Origin: Eriocheir sinensis
Taxonomy: Eukaryota; Arthropoda; Malacostraca; Decapoda; Varunidae
Assembly (NCBI RefSeq): GCF_024679095.1
Contig: NW_026110571.1
Location: 1-64,000, forward strand
Reading direction: 5' to 3'
DNA length: 64,000 nt
Shown here: positions 1-10,880 of the stretch, one piece after another
How positions within the stretch are numbered: position 1 is the first letter of the stretch
Layout of the letters: the number at the start of each line of letters is the position of its first letter
Position numbers and translations under genes: made by a program
The notes under the pieces: model-generated
What the model saw: only the letters and a program-made list of their open reading frames with translations
What the model was told of the DNA's origin: nothing
Databases searched by the model: none

Positions 1-1882
1 AGGCTTTCTGAAAGTCCAGGTATATAACATCACTGGGGATGTGGGCATCCCAGTTCTTATATATACCTTGGAAGAAGTCTAATAAATTCGTTAGGCAGGA
101 GCGCTTGTTTCTGAAGCCATGCTGGGTGTCGGAGATTACATTATTGTCTTCTAGAAACTTAACAAGTTTGTCTCTAATAATCTTTTCGAGTATTTTTCCT
201 GCCACTGATGTCAAACTTATGGGCCTGTAGTTTAATGCAACGCTTTTGTCTCCTTTTTGAAAATTGGTGTTACGTTCGCCATCTTCCAGTCTTCCGGGAC
301 CTTTTCAATTGAACAGACTGGTTGAATATGTTAGTGAGTGGCTGAAGTATTTGTTGTTTAAGCTCTTTTAATAACCGGGGACAAACCGTCAGGTCCTGTT
401 GACTTGTTCGTGTCGAGTTTATCCAAATACTCTTTCACTTCTTGGTCGCATATTGAGTCAATTTTCAGGGCGTGATTCCCTCGGCGGGTCAGGGTTCTCG
501 GGCATGGTTTCGATGTTCTCGACTGTGAATACGGATGCGAAGTTACTGTTGAGGATTCTGGCCATCTGTTTACTGTCCTGAGTTGCAGCTCCAGTCTCGT
601 CTGTCAGGGGACCAAGATTGGATTTTACTTTCTTTTCGATCTGATGTATGTGAAGATTTTTTGAGTTTGTCTTGATGTCACGCGCTATTTGTTTTTCGTA
701 GTTGCGTTTACTACTCCGAATAAGGGTGCGACAAGCTCTGAGGCTGTTGTGGTACTGAGTACGGGCTTCGGCCGTGTCATTCTCTTTCATTAGGTTATAA
801 TTCCTTTTTTTTAAGTTTACCGCCCTTTTTATTTCTCTGGTCATCCACGGTGGATCTACGGCACCATTTACTCGCCTGGGTTTCGTCGGCACTGTAGCCT
901 TTTCTACTCCCAAAAGCTTATCTTTGAAGTTGTTCCACACGTTGTCGATTGTATTGTCGGTTAGGTGAAGTTGGTCCCAGGTCGCGGAGGGAAGCAGCTC
1001 ACGGGCTAGGTTGAAATTTGCTTTTTTGTAGTCTGGTATCACTGACGGATTGTCTACGAGTTTGTGACTTATGTTGACATTGAAACGGATTAAGTGGTGA
1101 TCGCAACCGTTAATTTTTTCACCAACTTCACAGTCGCGAATGAGGTCGGGGTCGCTTACTAATACCAGATCCAGCAGATTGTTTTCTCTTGTTGGTTGAG
1201 TTACAACTTGAGTGAGGAACGAATCCTCCACCATTTCTATAAGCCTGTTACCCTCTTGATCTCCAGTCAATTGTCCCCAGTCAATATTAGGGCAATTAAA
1301 GTCCCCAATTATTATTGCTTGTTTACTTTGTGTTAAAGAGTGAAGCTCTTCGTACAGGGCAGTGTCATCGGCTGCTTGTTGTTTTGGAGGCCTGTATACG
1401 ATCGCAAGTGTTAGTTTCTTATTATTCGCAGTTATTTCCACATAGACGGAGTCGTAATTCTCTGCATCCTGTTTGTCTATTTTTATGGCAGGGAGCGTAC
1501 TTTTTACGTAGCAAATTACTCCTCCTCCTTTCTTGTGCATTCGATTTTTTTGGAAGCTTTCGTACCCGGGAAATGACAGTTCAGATACTAGATGTGCAGA
1601 GTTTGCCCAAGTCTCTGTGATGGCTACCACATCTGGTTTCTCAGTTGCAATATACGCCCTAATTTCGTCCTTTTTGGGTAATAGACTGCGTGCATTTGTG
1701 TACAAAATGGAAATGTGACTACTGGTTTGGCCGCGTCGTGTTGAATGAGTTCGCTTGTCGGAGGCGTCGTTGGTTACACAGTTTCTTGCAAGCCGCATCG
1801 ACGCTACGGTTCGGTTGATCAAGGGTTGCCTTGCCCTCGCCTCCAGTTTTTGAATAGCTTTTCGAAAAGCTTTCAACTGCAT
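1..1882 (-). pseudogene. LINE ORF2, APE endonuclease plus start of reverse transcriptase (frameshifted, runs off window)
   Basis: One open stretch covers 458-1882. It holds an exonuclease/endonuclease/phosphatase domain with YTNARSLLPK, AITETW, GGGVICYV, AIVYRPP, IIGDFNCPNIDW and GCDHHLIRF in order, matching APE-type LINE endonucleases. The linker to RT follows. Past 458 the homology continues in other frames: a TNKSTGPDGLSP block near 385-415, a PIFKKGDK-like block near 255-280, then QHGFRNKRSCLTN near 95-125 and motif A at the left edge. At least three one- or two-base indels separate these pieces, so this copy cannot make full ORF2. The overlap with ORF1 in another frame suggests translation by reinitiation, which is inference. 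Confidence 0.85.
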
Positions 1883-3290
1883 CGTTCAGGAGCCTTCCTA
1901 GACGCGCCGAACCAACCTCGTTCAAGTGGAGTCCGTCCTCCCAAAACAAATCTGGGCGCTGGTTGAAGTGATGCCATGCGTTCGTGAACCCTACGCCATC
2001 ATCGTTACATAACTGCTTTAGACTAGTGTTGACGCCGTACGCTTTACTGTTGTTGTATCCGGCGAACGTATTGACTCTCGGTAGAATTCCAGAGACGATG
2101 ATGTGAGGGGACTTGGTCTTGTATTTCCGAATGACTTGACGGTATTTTGCTAACAGGTCCTGAATTTGAGTTGACTGAAGGTCGTTGGTTCCCGCATGGA
2201 TCAGATACACTGTGTCGTCCTTCGCATTTACTGAAACTGCATCGACAGCTGATTCAATATCGTCCAGTTTGGCTCCGGGGATACAGAAACGCTGCCGTGT
2301 CAACGTATTCCGACCACAAAACTCCGTAAGTTGGCCTCTCACCACACTGTCTCCAACTAAATTGACTCTAGTAGTTAGTTTGCCCATACCAGGAAACAGC
2401 GTCTGGTTCGTACAAGTGACAGCTGGTAGAATGGTCTTGTGATTTCTTCTGGAAGGGCGCGAGGTACAAGCGGGAGCGCGGGCTAAGGTGGGTTTGGAAG
2501 TGGTGGTGGTGATAGTAGTGGGTGGTTGGGAAAGGGTGGAGGGTGAGGTGTGGATGGAGGGAGATGTGGTATCAGAAGTGGAGGAGGAGGCGGAGGTTGA
2601 GTTCGTGTTGGAGGTGGAAGTGGAGGATGGAGTGGTGATGAGGATAGGGGAGGAGTCAAGGGTGTTGGAGGGAGAGGAAGGGAGAGCGGGAGAAAGGGGA
2701 GTGGTACTGTGGATGGAGGTGGATGGGGTAGGAAGGGAGGTGGATGGAGTAGAAGGAATGGTAAGGGTGGCGGCGGGTTCAGGCGTTGCAGAGGAGTGGG
2801 GTGGTTGAGGCGAGGCAGAGGAGATCGTGTTGGAGGTGGAAGGGGAAGATGGAGTGGTGATGAGGATAGGGGAGGAGTCAAGGGTGGTGGAGGGAGAAGA
2901 GGGAGTGGGAGTGGATGAGGTAGCAAGGGAGGTGGATGGGGCGGAAGGAATAGTAAGGATGGAGGCGGGTTCAGGTGAGCCAGAGGAGGAGGAGGAGGTA
3001 TGTAATTGGGTCAGAACGTCAGAATATGAGTTTGAGGAGGAGGAAGCTGGAGTAGGAAGGGCGGGGAAAGAAGAAGAAGAAGAAGAAGAAGGAGGAATAG
3101 GGAGTTGAGGGAAGGAAATCATGGTGTCCCAGAGCAACGCATTGGAGCGTTGTAGATCCTCGTTGGTTGTTTGTAGTGCCTGAATACGTAAGTCTAAGAC
3201 ACAGTACCTACACATCGAGTCGCTGGTTTGGTAGTGAATCGCAGCATATTTCTTTGAACAATTACAGCAATTGAAATAGTTGGACGGCAT
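1719..3290 (-). CDS. LINE ORF1 protein: zinc-binding head, low-complexity linker, SGNH esterase (523 aa)
   Basis: The N-terminus (about residues 1-35) has paired cysteines (CCNCSKK and SMCRYCVLD) resembling a small zinc-binding or PHD-like knuckle. A short helical stretch with coiled-coil character follows (about 30-55). Residues about 65-275 are Ser/Thr/Pro-rich low complexity. The C-terminal part (about 305-470) is a SGNH hydrolase: block I LVGDSVVRG with the catalytic Ser, block III HAGTND, and block V EDGLHLN with the Asp and His. Such esterase ORF1s are known from CR1-like LINEs, where the protein is thought to bind element RNA; the role of the esterase is unsettled. The reading frame is intact. 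The start Met is the first in frame and precedes the conserved Cys motif. The end overlaps the ORF2 frame by about 160 bases. Confidence 0.88.
   Translation of the reverse strand: MPSNYFNCCNCSKKYAAIHYQTSDSMCRYCVLDLRIQALQTTNEDLQRSNALLWDTMISFPQLPIPPSSSSSSSFPALPTPASSSSNSYSDVLTQLHTSSSSSGSPEPASILTIPSAPSTSLATSSTPTPSSPSTTLDSSPILITTPSSPSTSNTISSASPQPPHSSATPEPAATLTIPSTPSTSLPTPSTSIHSTTPLSPALPSSPSNTLDSSPILITTPSSTSTSNTNSTSASSSTSDTTSPSIHTSPSTLSQPPTTITTTTSKPTLARAPACTSRPSRRNHKTILPAVTCTNQTLFPGMGKLTTRVNLVGDSVVRGQLTEFCGRNTLTRQRFCIPGAKLDDIESAVDAVSVNAKDDTVYLIHAGTNDLQSTQIQDLLAKYRQVIRKYKTKSPHIIVSGILPRVNTFAGYNNSKAYGVNTSLKQLCNDDGVGFTNAWHHFNQRPDLFWEDGLHLNEVGSARLGRLLNDAVESFSKSYSKTGGEGKATLDQPNRSVDAACKKLCNQRRLRQANSFNTTRPNQ
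2480..3090 (-). repeat. Low-complexity Ser/Thr/Pro-coding tract with a 222-bp internal duplication
   Basis: This GGA/GGT-rich stretch encodes the ORF1 linker. The segment beginning GGAGTGGTGATGAGGATAG occurs at about 2629 and again at about 2851, 222 bp (74 codons) apart, so the protein carries LDSSPILITTPSS twice. The spacing keeps the frame. Confidence 0.75.
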
Positions 3291-4020
3291 GATTACTTCT
3301 TTTTTTTTTATTTACTGTTGCAAGACGATATAACTGTGTGCTTTACAGTTAAGATGAATTTTGTATCCGCGTGGACTAAGGTGAACACCTGGAGGGAGGC
3401 GGCTTTAAATCGGTCGAGTCACGCGGGAGAGTTTGAGGTGTGGCGTCTATGAGGGCCCACACGTGTTTTCCCTCCGGGATTAAAATTCTCTGGGGGATTA
3501 AACTTTTCCTCCTTTTCAAAACAGGTGTGCTGGTATACGGGTCAAGCTTTGTACTTCTACGTTAGTGACAGATTTTCTACGTTAGTTAGACACAAGAAGC
3601 TCACTGTCTTTCACTGGGTGCTGTGTTAGGTCGTGTAGTTGTAATCCTACTGAGGAAAGACAGGAAACACAAAAAAAGTCGATATATAACTTAACCGCTC
3701 AGCTCAGCAGGGAAGTCCTCTCACTGTAAGGTAATCCTCGCAACACTACAAACACTAGTTAGACGCGTCACAGCACTGAGTTAGACGTTAATTGATTAGG
3801 TTGAGTGGTGCTAAATAAGACAAGTAAACAAGCACAGTTAGTCGTTCGATTTCTGAGAAGGCGTACGGGCCTATTTAAGTAACGGTTAATTAAAAACGTG
3901 GATGAACGGATTTCAAAAGTTGTGACGTTAAAATGTAACACACGGAGTCGATTCACACACAAAATAACAAGTGTCGTTTCACCAGACGAGGTGAAAAGCA
4001 AGGTTAAAGTTTGATGCCGC
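3291..4020. other. Presumed 5' UTR or flank of LINE F; no gene seen
   Basis: This stretch lies directly upstream of ORF1 on the minus strand. It is mixed sequence without long open frames that look real. It may hold the internal promoter of the element, but no motif decides this. Confidence 0.4.
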
Positions 4021-4029
4021 AGCAGCAGC

Positions 4030-4890
4030 AAGGTCAACGTCCGTCCCTTTGAGGAGGTCAGGCGAGGAGGATGAGGATGACCAGGGGGAGGAGGAAGGGA
4101 AAACATGAAGGAGGAGGGAGAAGTATTAAATGAGAGATGAAAAAGATAGTTTAAGCAAAAGAAGAACAGGAACATGAATACAGAGAAGGGAAGGCGGAGA
4201 AGGAGGAGAAGAAGGAGAAGGAGGAGGAAAGGCAAGTGGTGGGAGGGGAGGAAAACAGAGAGACAGTGAACTTAACCGGAGATAAGAAAGATGAAAATAA
4301 TTAAAATCGTAGCGAGCGAAACATTGAAGAGAGAAAGAAAGAAGAGGAGAGAGAAAGAAAGAAGATAAGGGGGGTAGATACGATAGACAAGGAGGACGGA
4401 ATCAACGAAAAGGGAGATGGAGGAAGAGAAGAAGCAAGAACAATCGAAATAAAGAGAAAAAAACAGTGATAAGTAATTGCAGCAACGCAGACAGAAAGGA
4501 ACACAAGAGGCTGAAGGGAGTGAAACACGAGAAGAGCAGAAGCAGGGAGAAGCAGAGAGGGTGAAGCAGGGAGATAGGCAAGGAAGGAGAAAGGGGGAAA
4601 GTAGAGACACACCAAAGAAGGGAAAGACAAGCAGCAGGGAGAGCAGGACAGGAGGGAAATACAAGAGCGGGAGCAGAAAGCGGAAGGGGCGAAGCGAAGC
4701 AGAGAGGAAAGGAGAAAGAAGGCAAGGGCACACCAAAAAAGGCCAAGACGAAGCAGAGGGAGAGCAGGACATGGGCAAGAAGGACGATTAAAGGAGGAAG
4801 CAGGTGAAAAGGTATTGGATGAAAGAGAAGACTGTGAAGGACATGACAAACAGGGAGGGGCAAAAACACTCCTGAACGAAGAAAAAAAAA
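4030..4890. repeat. Purine-rich (GA) low-complexity tract
   Basis: Nearly all A and G on the plus strand (runs of GGAGAA, GAAAGAAAG). Open frames on the minus strand here are Phe/Leu/Ser/Pro low complexity and are artefacts of base composition. Confidence 0.85.
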
Positions 4891-4919
4891 ACATGAATGC
4901 CGAGAAAAGGGACATTGAG

Positions 4920-5772
4920 CCACACCGGTAGAGGAAACACAAGGACAGGCCAAGACAAGAGGAAACACAAGGAAAGACCAGGACAAAGAAACACAAAGAC
5001 AAGAGGAAACACAAGGACAAGCCAGGACAAGGAAACACAAGGACAAGAGGAAACACAAGGACAAGCCAGGACAAGGAAACACAAGGACAAGAGGAAACAC
5101 AAGGACAAGCCAGGACAAAGAAACACAAGGACAAGAGGAAACACAAGGACAGACCAGGACAAAGAAACACAAAGACTAGAGGAAACACAAGGACAAGCCA
5201 GGACAAGGAAACACAAGGACAAGAGGAAACACAAGGACAAGGAAACACAAAGACAAGAGGAAACACAAGGACAAGCCAGGACAAGGAAACACAAAGACAA
5301 GAGGAAACACAAGGATAAGAGGAAACACAAGGACAAGCCAGGACAAGGAAACACAAGGACAAGAGGAAACACAAGGACAAGCCAGGACAAGGAAACACAA
5401 GGACAAGAGGAAACACAAGGACAAGCCAGGACAAAGAAACACAAGGACAAGAGGAAACACAAGGACAGACCAGGACAAAGAAACACAAAGACTAGAGGAA
5501 ACACAAGGACAAGCCAGGACAAGGAAACACAAGGACAAGAGGAAACACAAGGACAAGGAAACACAAGGACAAGAGGAAACACAAGGACAAGCCAGGACAA
5601 GGAAACACAAAGACAAGAGGAAACACAAGGATAAGAGGAAACACAAGGACAAGCCAGGACAAGGAAACACAAGGACAAGAGGAAACACAAGGACAAGCCA
5701 GGACAAGGAAACACAAGGACAAGAGGAAACACAAGGACAAGCCAGGACAAGGAAACACAAGGACAAGTGGAT
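4920..5772. repeat. 44-bp minisatellite with a 316-bp higher-order repeat
   Basis: The basic unit is two GGAAACACAAGGACAA blocks, one followed by GA and the other by GCCAGGACAA (18 + 26 bp). Marker variants recur at a fixed 316-bp offset: GACCAGGAC preceded by CAGA at 5152 and 5468, and AAGGATAAGA at 5311 and 5627. Because 44 is not a multiple of three and the unit lacks stops, several frames are open for hundreds of codons; these are not genes. Confidence 0.92.
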
Positions 5773-5982
5773 ACAAGACAACCGTGCAAGGATAAGGGCG
5801 GGAGCGACAGGGAAAGGAGGAGCATGAAAGGGCGGAGAAGGCAAACGAAATGCATGAAAAAGTGAGGGTGACTAAGGCAGGGGATGGAGAGGAGAGCACG
5901 GTGGAGTCTGAGGGAGAGGAAAGAAAGAAAAGAAAGTGGAAAAGAAGAGGGAAGGCGAGCAAGGGGAGGGGCAGGGGAACAT

Positions 5983-7335
5983 AAGAACATAAGAACATAA
6001 GAACATAGGGAAACTGCAAGCGGCCGGGTGGCCTACACAGGGCAGCTCCAGAATCCCCACCACTACTCACGGTGGGTAAGGTGTAGTTACAGGGGTTACA
6101 GGTAGAGGCTTGATCCTCGTTATACCGGCGTTACTAAGCACGCATCCAGTACCCCGTCACCTTACTGCACCCACACCTCACTGCTTCCTGTCGTCCTCGT
6201 CCATGTAGCTATCCAGTCTACTCTTAAAACAAGCTATCGTCCCTGCACTAGCTATGTGATTGCTGAGTATATTTCATTCCCCCACCACCCTATTACTAAA
6301 CCAATCCTTGCCTATATATCTCCTAAATCAATATTTTTCTATTTTAAATCCATTACTGCGAGTTCTATCCTGTTGGCTAATTCTCAGTACTTTACTTATA
6401 TCGCCTTTGTTGTAACCCTTGACCCATTTGAATACTTCTATCAGATCTCCCCGCACTCTTCGTCTCTCTAGTGAATGTAAGTTTAGATGTTTCAACCTAT
6501 TTTGATATGGGAGGTTCCTCAGCCCCTGAATCATCTTGGTCATCCTCCTCTGATCTGATTCTAGCAAGTTGATATCCATTCTGTAGTGTGGGCACCAAAA
6601 CTGGACAGCATAATCTAAGTGTGGCCTAACTAACGTTAAATAGAGTCTGAGGATGACCTCTGCACTCCTGTTGGTTACCGTCCGGTTAATAAAGCCTAAT
6701 ACCCTGTTAGCCCTATTCCTCGCACTAATACATTGCTTCCTTAGTTTTAGGTCAGAGTTCACTAACACTCCCAAATCCCTTTCACACTCAGACCTGCCTA
6801 TCGCTGTGGAGTCTAAACTATGCCCGTGTAACGGGTTGCGTGTTCCTACACTAAGTACGCTACACTTGATGATGTTAAAATTCATCTGCCATTTCTCTGA
6901 CCAAGCTGACAGTTTGTTGAGATCCTCCTGCAGTGCTCTAGCATCCTCCCCTGTCCTAATAGTGCGTCCTATTTTGGTGTCATCTGCAAATTTACCTATG
7001 TCACTAGTTATCCCATTGTCTATGTCATTGATGTAGACAATGAATAGAAGCGGGTCTAAAACTGAACCTTGAGGAACCCCACTGGTAACATTACCCCATT
7101 CGGATTTTTTACCGTTAATCGTAACCCTCTGTTTCCTGTCGCTAATCCACGCCTTAATCCAATCAAATACCTTCCCTCTTATCCCATGAGCCCTGACTTT
7201 ATTTAACAGTCTCTGGTGAGGTACCTTATCGAAGGCCTTACTAAAATCAAAATAAACCACATCATAGCTCTCATCATTGTCAGCTGCCTCGTATACTCTA
7301 TTGTAAAAGGATATAAGATTAGTGAGGCAGGTTAG
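5983..7335 (-). mobile_element. CR1-like LINE, family B copy 1 (5'-truncated)
   Basis: Minus-strand 3' half of a LINE. The 3' tail is an octamer array (ATAAGAAC on the plus strand) at about 5985-6008. RT homology runs to about 7335, where the coding sequence (SCLTNLISFYN region) stops abruptly against a TTAGG-bearing satellite. Same family as 13028-14147 and 53013-53422. Confidence 0.9.
6240..7335 (-). pseudogene. Reverse transcriptase C-terminal part, LINE B copy 1
   Basis: The main open stretch is 6328-7260. It starts at RT motif A (VYFDFSKAFDKVPH), then has [21 protein letters not shown], the catalytic KFADDTKIG (FADD at 6979-6990), a thumb region (RPHLDYAVQFW) and the LERRRVRGDLIEVFKW block. 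A TGA at 6328 interrupts the protein after GFKIEKY. The usual C-terminal GKNWFTNRVV-type block follows in frame (as GKDWFSNRVV) but with a further stop. Upstream coding continues to about 7335 without the start of ORF2. The first residue after VPQGSVL is Asp where the other B copy has Gly. This copy is not functional. Confidence 0.85.
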
Positions 7336-7620
7336 ATTAGATGAGAAGGGTTAGGCAAGGTAGGTTCGGTTAGATTAGGTTAGGTTAGGTTAAGTTAGGC
7401 GAGCAGGGGAGGGATAAAGCAAGAAGGGATAGGCAAGGTAGGCTAGGTTAGGTTAGGCTAAGTTAGGCGAGCAGGGGAAGGATAAAGCAAGAAGGGATAG
7501 GCAAGGTAGATTAGGTTAGGCTAGGCTAAGTTAGGCGAGCAGAGGAAGGATAAAGCAAGAAGGGATAGGCAAGGTAGATTAGGTTAGGTTAGGTTAAGGT
7601 TAGGCGAGCAGGGGTGGGGT
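7336..7620. repeat. 68-bp satellite carrying TTAGG-like motifs
   Basis: The GCGAGCAG marker recurs at 7399, 7467, 7535 and 7604, a period of 68-69 bp. Each unit has a block of GGTTAGGTTAGG-like pentamers and a block GGGATAGGCAAGGTAG. TTAGG is the arthropod telomere repeat, but here it is short and mixed into a longer unit. Confidence 0.85.
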
Positions 7621-8040
7621 ATGGGAAGAAGGGTTGGGCAGGATAGATTAGAGCAGGGCAAGGCAAGGCAGGGAATCCACATGCAGACAGAGGCAGGAGC
7701 AAAATCAATAGGGTAGCAGGGATGGTCACGGTAGGTTAGGGCAGGGTAGGGCAGGGCACGGCAGGGAAGGGTAAGGCAGACCACATGCAGACCGAGGCAG
7801 GAGCGAAATCAATAGGGAAGCAGGGATGGGCAAGGTAGGTTAGGGCAGGACAGGGCAGGGCAGGGTAAGGCAGACAACATGCAGACCGAGGCAGGAGCGA
7901 AATCAATAGGGTAGCAGGGATAGCCAAGGCAGGGTGGAGCAGGGTAGGGTAGGGCAGGGAAGGGAAGGGCAGGGCAGGGTAGGGTAGGGCAGGGCAGGGC
8001 AGGGGAGGGTAAGGCAGACCACATGCAGGCTAAGACAAAG
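7621..8040. repeat. Complex G-rich tandem repeat, 94-144 bp units
   Basis: ACATGCAG recurs at 7679, 7783, 7877 and 8021, together with GCAGGAGCRAAATCAATAGG. Unit length varies because of inner AGGGC/AGGGTA runs that expand and contract. Confidence 0.8.
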
Positions 8041-8129
8041 GCACCATGACGAGGCAGCAGGCGGACGAGGCGACAGCAGCGGTGCTCAGTAAACTTGTCC
8101 GCCTTTGATTAATGTCTTCCTAAAGTGTC

Positions 8130-8316
8130 GCGGGGATGACCACACCACACCAAGCCACACCACGCCATGCTGCGCCACACCATCCACACCACATCGCACT
8201 ACACATTATAGGGGACCACACAGCATCACACCACACTATGCCACATATCACAGGGGACCACACAGCACCACACCACACTACATCACATATCACAGGGGAC
8301 CACACAGCACCACACC
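8130..8316. repeat. CCACAC-rich array with three 42-bp units
   Basis: GGGGACCACACAGCA recurs at 8211, 8253 and 8295 (42 bp apart). The upstream part is degenerate CCACACCA. It directly abuts the 5' break of LINE A copy 1. Confidence 0.8.
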
Positions 8317-10578
8317 ACGAAGGACTGATAATCAAAAACCGTTGTGGATGAATAATTACCTACAAAAAATCATCGTCGAAAAAATAAAACTTTATAAGAA
8401 ATATAGACTGACACATAATTCACAGGATCATACTAATTACTTCAATGTCAAGAGAGAGTAGGAAAGGAAAATCTGAAAACAGAAACGCGAATATGAGATG
8501 AAAATATCACTTGATGCCAAGAAAAATCCCAGGTTAGTTTTCAGTTACATAAGAAACAAAAAAAACTGTTAAAAATAATATCGGCCCACTACTATTAAGT
8601 GGCAATACGATTACTGATGATAAAGGCATGGCGTCGGTCCTTAACTCAACCTTTAGTAGCGTATTTGCAAAAGAGAACATGACAACGATTCCAGCCCCGA
8701 AGAAAATTTTTCAAGGCCTTGAAGAACATAAGCTTGCATTGACCGAAATTGATATCAGCGAAGTGCGTGCGTACCTGCAGAGAATAGATCCAAATAAATG
8801 TCCGGGCCCCGATAATTTATCTCCTCGCGTATTAGGAGAATGTAGTCAACAGCTAGAATTACCCAAAATATCAATATTCAACAAGTCATTAGCACAGGCC
8901 AGTGTGCCTCTCGAGTGGAAAAAGGACAATATTACCCCGATCTTTAAAAAAGGAGACAAAAAAGAAGTCAGTAATTATCGTCCTATCAGCCTTACGTCTG
9001 GCCTAATTAAACTATTCGAAAAAATAATCAGGGATAAAATTATCACTTTCCTTGAAACAAATGAATTGATAACTGATAGTCAGCATGAATTTCGTAGTAA
9101 TCGGTCTTGCCTTACCAACCTATTAACCTTTTTCAACGATGTTTTTACATGTTGGGACGCCCGAAGCCCATATGACGTAATTTACCAAGATTTTCAGAAA
9201 GCGTTTGATAAAGTTCCTCACGTTAGGCTTATTTCTAAACTGCGTTAACACGGTATTAACGACCATCTTTGTGCATGGATTCATGACTGGCTCACCGACA
9301 GAGAACAGCGTGTAGTTCTTAATGGTGAAGCATCGGATTGGCAGCCCGTCACCAGTGGCGTTCCCCAAGGTTCGGTCCTTTGGCCAACACTATTCATAAT
9401 TCACGTGAACGACTTAGAAACTGATATCCTATCAAAAGTAGCCAAATTCGCCGACGACACCAAATTAGGAGGTACGGTAATGAACAGTCAAAGTTGAGAG
9501 AACATTCAATCAGACTTAATAAGACTTGCCGACTGGAGCGAAAAATGGCAAATGAGTTTTAACGTAGATAAATGTAGAGTAATGCATTTAAATATCAGAT
9601 TTAAGGACATGAGCTCAGCGAGGTAAAACAAGAAAAAGATCTTGGTGTCATTATCAGTAACACTCTTAAAATGAGTGATCACTGTTCTGCAGCGAGTAAA
9701 AAAGCCAATATGATGTTGGGATTAATCTCAAGAAACTTTGATTATAAATCACCCGAACTTATGAAGAGATTATATTTAGCATTTGTAAGACCACACCTAA
9801 AATACGCCGTTCAGTTTTGGTCACCGAACTATATCAAAGATCAAGTTTTGCTAGAAAAGCTACAGCGACGAGCAACCAAACAAATTCCAGCGCTCCGAAA
9901 CTTGCCATATGACGAGCGTTTAAAGCGTTTCGATATGTTTTCTCTAAAAAAGCGAAGGATAAGGGAGGACTTAATTGAAGTGATCAAAATCCTTAATGGA
10001 TTCGACAACATTAATCCAGATAGTCTATTCCAGAGAGACACCAACACAAGAACACGCAGCAACGGTATGGAGTTAAAGGGAAATCGATGTAACACATTGG
10101 TGTGCAGAAGTTTTTTTCAATAACAGAGTCGTCGATCACTGGAATAAACTCCCACCGTCAGTAGTTAGCACACAGAGTATCAATAGCTTTAAGTCTTCTT
10201 TGGATAAGTACTTCAGGGATATAAGATTATACTGACCCCATTTCGCATGTTTTCAGACAGATTGCAGCAAGACCTCAACTTATATTCATATAATTCTCCC
10301 CCACAACCTAGATTGCAAGTAGCGAAAGTCAACAACAGAGTAAAACAACAGTTAATGTCCGCATGACAAGTGGAGTGAGAAGTGGGTGCAGTAAGGTGAC
10401 AGGTTACTGGTGCCGTGCCTAGTACCGCCGGTAAAATGAGGATCAAGCCCCCACCTGTGCCCCTGAAACTAAACCTCACCCATCGTGAGTATTAGGGGGG
10501 ATTCTGGGGCTGCCCTGTATAGGCCACTCGCCCTCTTCCAGTCTCCCTGTATTTATATGTTCTTATGTTCTTATGTAA
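8317..10578 (+). mobile_element. CR1-like LINE, family A copy 1 (5'-truncated)
   Basis: Closely matches 21187-23476 from CGAARGACTGATAATC onward, so the 5' break lies at about 8317 within the linker between endonuclease and RT. Homology covers the whole RT and the 3' UTR to an octamer tail (TTATGTTCTTATG) at about 10556-10575. A further shared 300 bp follows (separate entry). Confidence 0.9.
8400..10183 (+). pseudogene. Reverse transcriptase of LINE A copy 1
   Basis: The order of blocks is KCPGPDNLSPRVLGE (about 8798), FKKGDKKEVSNYRPISL (about 8943), a QDFQKAFDKVPH motif A (about 9186), SGVPQGSV (about 9353), the catalytic FADD (9447-9458), then RPHLKYAVQFW and LKKRRIREDLIEVIKIL to a typical C-terminus. 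Breaks: CTGCGTTAA makes a stop at about 9246 where copy 2 has TCC; a TGA lies at 9495 soon after FADD; about 27 bp are missing near 9590 compared with copy 2; and a late frameshift near 10115 moves the final NRVVDHW block out of frame. The motif A region reads YQDF instead of the usual YLDF. Not functional. Confidence 0.87.
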
Positions 10579-10880
10579 TGAAGTTATTTTCCCCCACAGC
10601 TTAGGTTACTAGTAGTGTAAGTTAAGGGTAGTAATTTCCTCTTATTTATCTCTTTACTGCATAATTTCCATGGCCCTTTATTCCTTAAAGGTACATGATG
10701 TTCTCTTCTAACTATTTCCTGCCGGCACATTGCCGGAGGGAGAGGTGGGTGGGGAGGAGCCTTCATCTATTCAGTCCTGTTCTACCACACGTAGATTACT
10801 AGTAGTAGCGGTAGTAAACAGACACCCTCGCCTTGGACCGATAGGTCTTCTGGTGTCTGTTCTTCCTATGTATATTCCTA
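10579..10880 (+). mobile_element. Second 3'-end unit following LINE A copy 1
   Basis: Directly after the octamer tail comes about 300 bp shared with 23477-23775, starting TTTTCCCCCACAGCTTAGG and ending in CTTCCTATGTAT. Its start resembles the preceding 3' UTR (CTCCCCCACAACCTAGATTG at about 10300), so it looks like a second, diverged 3' end. The last 110 bp also occur alone at 43765-43892. Confidence 0.65.

Larger units (their letters stand above)
1..3290 (-). mobile_element. CR1-like non-LTR retrotransposon, family F (5' half)
   Basis: Minus-strand LINE with two overlapping genes: an esterase-type ORF1 and an endonuclease/reverse transcriptase ORF2. The window edge cuts ORF2 just after RT motif A (reverse strand reads DVIYLDFQKA at positions 1-31). 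ORF1 with a SGNH esterase plus APE-type endonuclease and RT is the known layout of the CR1 clade. The 5' limit is not visible; the start of ORF1 at 3290 is used as a minimum, and presumed 5' UTR extends upstream of it. Confidence 0.9.

Noticed and set aside
2483..2926. 147-codon Pro/Leu-rich frame on the minus strand
   Set aside because: Shadow frame of the ORF1 Ser/Thr/Pro linker.
4301..6070. Several minus-strand open frames of 190-400 codons with Cys/Val/Phe/Ser/Leu repeats
   Set aside because: They are translations of the stop-free 44-bp minisatellite and the purine-rich tract in more than one frame; no non-repeat domain is present.
7336..7620. True telomere or chromosome end
   Set aside because: TTAGG units are few, interrupted and part of a longer 68-bp repeat, with kilobases of other DNA on both sides.
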